Shown here piece by piece: positions 61,221-64,000 of a DNA stretch of 64,000 bases (its first letter is position 1; every line of letters starts with the position of its first letter). The notes beneath the pieces are model-generated. The model did no database searches and was not told the origin of the DNA. It worked only from the letters and a program-made list of their open reading frames with translations. Where the stretch lies: positions 1,240,001 to 1,304,000 of the forward strand of contig JAWNGF010000004.1 of assembly GCA_037039685.1 (NCBI GenBank), in the 5' to 3' direction. The stretch comes from Ceratobasidium sp. AG-K (Eukaryota > Basidiomycota > Agaricomycetes > Cantharellales > Ceratobasidiaceae). The position numbers were made by a program, and so were the translations under genes.

Positions 61221-62650
61221 TTAGTGGCCATAACTTTGTGGTGGATACCCATGTCCTCCTCCTCCGTTATAATACTGTCCACCGCTTACACCACCAACCA
61301 AGCTCGCTGGGTGTCCCTGATATGTCGATCCGGGTGGTCCATAAGCGCTCTTGGAATCTTCCACACCACAGTCATTGTCTTGAGCGAGGAGCGGATCTTT
61401 GATTTCCCAGACCGACTGCTTCGAGCCAACCGAGAACTCGAGGTCCTCTTTGGTAATACTATCCCAGTATTTGTAGACCATCATGACGGAAAGAAGCATG
61501 CAGCTGGAGTGCAGGGCCAGGTCAATATAAATATCACGCGGACGAGCAATGACGTACAGAGTGTGGAAGAACAGCCCATCAATATAGTGTTGAATAGCGT
61601 CACAGATGGTAACGCTGAACGCAAAGAGCAAGATTTGGGCAATCGCGAAGAATGCGGCACCGAAAATCTGTGTTCGTTGATGCTTAGCAACAAAACTCGG
61701 GCATCCCGGGAGCATGGGGTTTCTTACAATATCACCAATCGGCCATCGGTCATCCAGCGTGCGCAACACGAGTACGAGCTGCAGGACAACGTAGACAAGG
61801 ACACAAAGGATGGGCCACAGCAGGTAGATGATGTAAAGCCCAATTGGCTTGGCATAGCTAAATCCAGCAAATCCTGCCCACCGGGAGTTAGCTACGGCAA
61901 CGTGAAGTGATTATGTAGCGTACTAACCTTTAAAGGTTGCTATTGAGACGAAGAATGACAAGCCGAAGAAGATAAGACACGCGGCCCGTAATCCCTGCAT
62001 TGCATCTGATATCAACGGGCATGTTGTAGGGAGAAACAGGAGGAATAGCACGAACCCAGAGTGAGGTAGGGGTTCCGTCTTCGGCGAATTGGAAACCGAC
62101 GAACCCGTTGATGAGGAGGCAGGCGTAGGTGGCAGTAACAAGTCCGGAGTAGATGGCAGCAAACCACTGGAAGATCGTGTGTCAATGATAAGCGAGCAAA
62201 ACGCGTTGATTGCACGTACGGGATAGACGTTGCTAGATGTCGGGATGATAGCAGAGTCGAGGAAAAACGCTAGTAGTTCGATGATCATGTACATATAGAA
62301 GAAGTGTACAATCTCCTTGCGACCTAGATGGGGAATCAACTTGGCGCGCTTTCCGGGATAACGCGGGAACTAACCAACAGCGGTGTATTTACTCCTTATG
62401 TGGTAGATCATAATTGTGGTCATGACCAGCGCGACGAAGTGAACAAAGCACGTCGCTGCGAGCCCGGGGTCAGTGGAAAGTGGCGGGAAAGCGTTCAACA
62501 CTCACCTGGTTGGAAGATAAGTGTGTTGTTGATTTCAACATTGCGACTGTAGCACGTCGGCTCGATCCCCTGTTGTTCTCCTACCAGCGGGCATATCACC
62601 AGACTCGCTGTTGAGCAGATATCGTCAAAGGAGCCAAATTTGAACCCCAT
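61221..62650 (-). CDS. CHS7: Chitin synthase export chaperone CHS7
   Basis: ER membrane chaperone needed for chitin synthase III export. ATG at 62650 gives [20 protein letters not shown], the family's N-terminus (FGxFxxIC...PLC). Further exons hold [38 protein letters not shown], a segment ending [33 protein letters not shown] and [20 protein letters not shown], then [19 protein letters not shown]. Seven membrane helices are apparent. The C-terminal tail is Gly/Tyr-rich ([20 protein letters not shown]), stop at 61221. About six exons with short introns. The gene is tandem with the PUS9-like gene upstream on the same strand. Confidence 0.9.
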
Positions 62651-62909
62651 GGCGAGGGAGAAAAAAATCGATTGGAGGGTGGTGGTGCTGTGGAACCTAG
62701 GACGCGATCCTCGGTTGACAAGTTGTTACAGGTTTTACAGCAGAGGGAGGGAGCGTCGGTTATCAAATGTTGGGGGAGTGAAGAGGAGACGGCGGTGTGA
62801 CATATGGACCCGAAGCTGAACCCTGCGACAAGCGCCGGGCCGCCTTGGCCTTTTGGCAGTGCAATCTTCCATTCTGGGCCCACGATTAATCTTTAATGGT
62901 TACACAAGT
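62651..62909. other. CHS7 upstream region
   Basis: About 260 bp between the CHS7 start and the stop of the upstream gene on the same strand. Holds the CHS7 promoter. No ORF supported. Confidence 0.5.
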
Positions 62910-64000
62910 CTAGTTACTATCCTCCCGATGCCAAACCCATCCCTCATGTGCCCAAAATGGCATCTCGGTTTCGAACGACCATTGGGAAGTTGTGTACCTG
63001 AATTTCCATGAGCGCTGCTCCGCAGCCAACACAAGAAACTCACCGCAGCGCATGCAAAAAATATATAAAGCGAATCAGGCTTTGGATCCGGCCTTAGCGG
63101 AAGGTAACACTCTGTGCAGTATAGAGAGCCATCATCCGCCACCGCGACCTCGTCAGGTAATTTATCCTCCGACAATGGTTGCTCCTCTGCGTACGACGTC
63201 ATTTCCTTGACCCGCTCAGGGTTTGGACCTCCGTCCTTTCCCCCGCTCTGACGGTCCCGGTCCCACTCGCGCTCAACAACAGGATTCAATGCCTTTTTCG
63301 CCCGGAAAATTACGTCTCTCCACCGTCCCCAGTCTTCGCTCTCATCCTTTTCGTTCCTGAGGCGGGTAATAATTCCGACCGCTTCGGCAGACAACGGAAC
63401 CGGGGAGGACATCCCGATGTCCGTTCCTGTCTCTCGTGGAAGAGGCGTTCCACCACCAGGTGCAGGCGTCCTACTCGCCGGTGTCGCCAGCGGCGTTCCA
63501 TCAGCTGCATTATCCTTGATGGATACACCAGCCAATGCAGCCGTAGCCCCATCTACGTCGCCGCGTAAGCTAGAGTTTTCGGGTAATACCTCTGGTAGCT
63601 TGTAAATGCTATCGGTAGGAGGCTTTGGCGGCTCTCGTTCGTCCGAGGGATCTATCGAAACACCTCCTTTGCCGTTCTTGGGACCCTGTAGATCGTATGA
63701 ACGTGGGGTGGCTAGGACGAGTGCGACAAACGTACCCAGACACGTGCGTTCTGGTACACTGGGTCATTCGCAATTGGGTATCCAATAAACTGTAAATGAA
63801 CTCGAATTTGGTGGGCTATATTGGAAACGTGAGTCTTCTCGAGGTGTGTATATGCGAATCTGGGTACGCACAGCGGCCAGTTAGTGGTTGACCTGGTCCG
63901 AGGGGGTTCAGTCTCGCAGAGTGCAGCCGCAAGGTGAGCATACCTACAATGCAAGACACTCGTGTTGGATACGGGATCGTAGAACAAGCGATTAAAGATG
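62910..64000 (-). CDS. PUS9: RluA-family tRNA pseudouridine synthase, PUS9-like, 5' end outside window
   Basis: Converts a uridine of tRNA to pseudouridine. The 5' part, including the catalytic Asp motif, is beyond the right edge. Seen here: QPLTGR joined by an intron to [20 protein letters not shown] then YQNARVW, a strong match to the PUS8/PUS9 signature. A long Pro/Thr/Ser-rich insertion follows ([18 protein letters not shown]), then [16 protein letters not shown], and a last part [24 protein letters not shown] ending HREDSN, stop at 62910. The exon with PKPDSLYIF and the end LHALRY are out of phase by one base at a run of six A (63056-63061, plus strand). Either a base is wrong in the assembly, or the allele is broken, or an intron was missed. 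The exact splice before QPLTGR is uncertain. Confidence 0.8.

Overview
The window looks like nuclear DNA of a filamentous basidiomycete. Genes carry many short introns of about 45-65 nt, there are paralogous F-box and secreted-subtilase families, a degenerate TPR-CHAT gene, and LTR retrotransposons with a chromodomain. A Rhizoctonia-like agaricomycete would fit, but that is inference from gene style and not from a marker gene.

Layout. 1-3096: 3' part of an oligopeptide (OPT family) transporter. 3097-8036: a gene desert. 8037-12638: a small nuclear-type protein divergently paired with an XLF/NHEJ1-like DNA-repair factor, then a secreted exo-1,3-beta-glucanase. 13013-27484: a mixed cluster of two F-box/propeller paralogues, two intact subtilases, the 3' stub of a third subtilase and a PCL-type cyclin, separated by sequence in which I see nothing. 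28065-32660: cohesin subunit SMC3. 32.8-61.0 kb: a TPR-CHAT gene relic broken by transposons. 61221-62650: chitin synthase export chaperone CHS7. 62910-64000: 3' part of a PUS9-type pseudouridine synthase.

The centre of interest is a nested stack at 35120-59541. An outer Ty3/gypsy chromovirus (E0, TSD CAATC) sits in the CHAT relic. Its gag holds a complete second copy (E1, 36517-43725, TSD GAAGA). Its pol holds a pogo-like DNA transposon (46446-56448, TA duplication, 26-bp terminal inverted repeats). The pogo transposase gene is split by a third copy (E2, 47120-54351). LTR divergence, counted by hand, fits the nesting order: E0 about 12/455, E1 about 5/445, E2 about 3/457. When the insertions are mentally removed, the Pol frames of all three copies have the same length (3936 nt), and so do their third ORFs (765 nt).

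The retrotransposon family shows three features that work together. (1) A 12-nt primer-binding site lies 2 nt after the 5' LTR and is exactly complementary to the predicted mRNA 5' end, as in self-primed Tf1/sushi elements. (2) A G_GGA_AAA slippery heptamer 18 nt before the gag stop, followed 5 nt later by a possible hairpin, suits -1 frameshifting into Pol. (3) A 254-codon third ORF after the chromodomain overlaps the end of pol by 436 nt in another frame, is open in two of three copies, and matches no family I recognise. E1 is the only copy with all ORFs open and catalytic residues kept. The third ORF is the best candidate for something undescribed.
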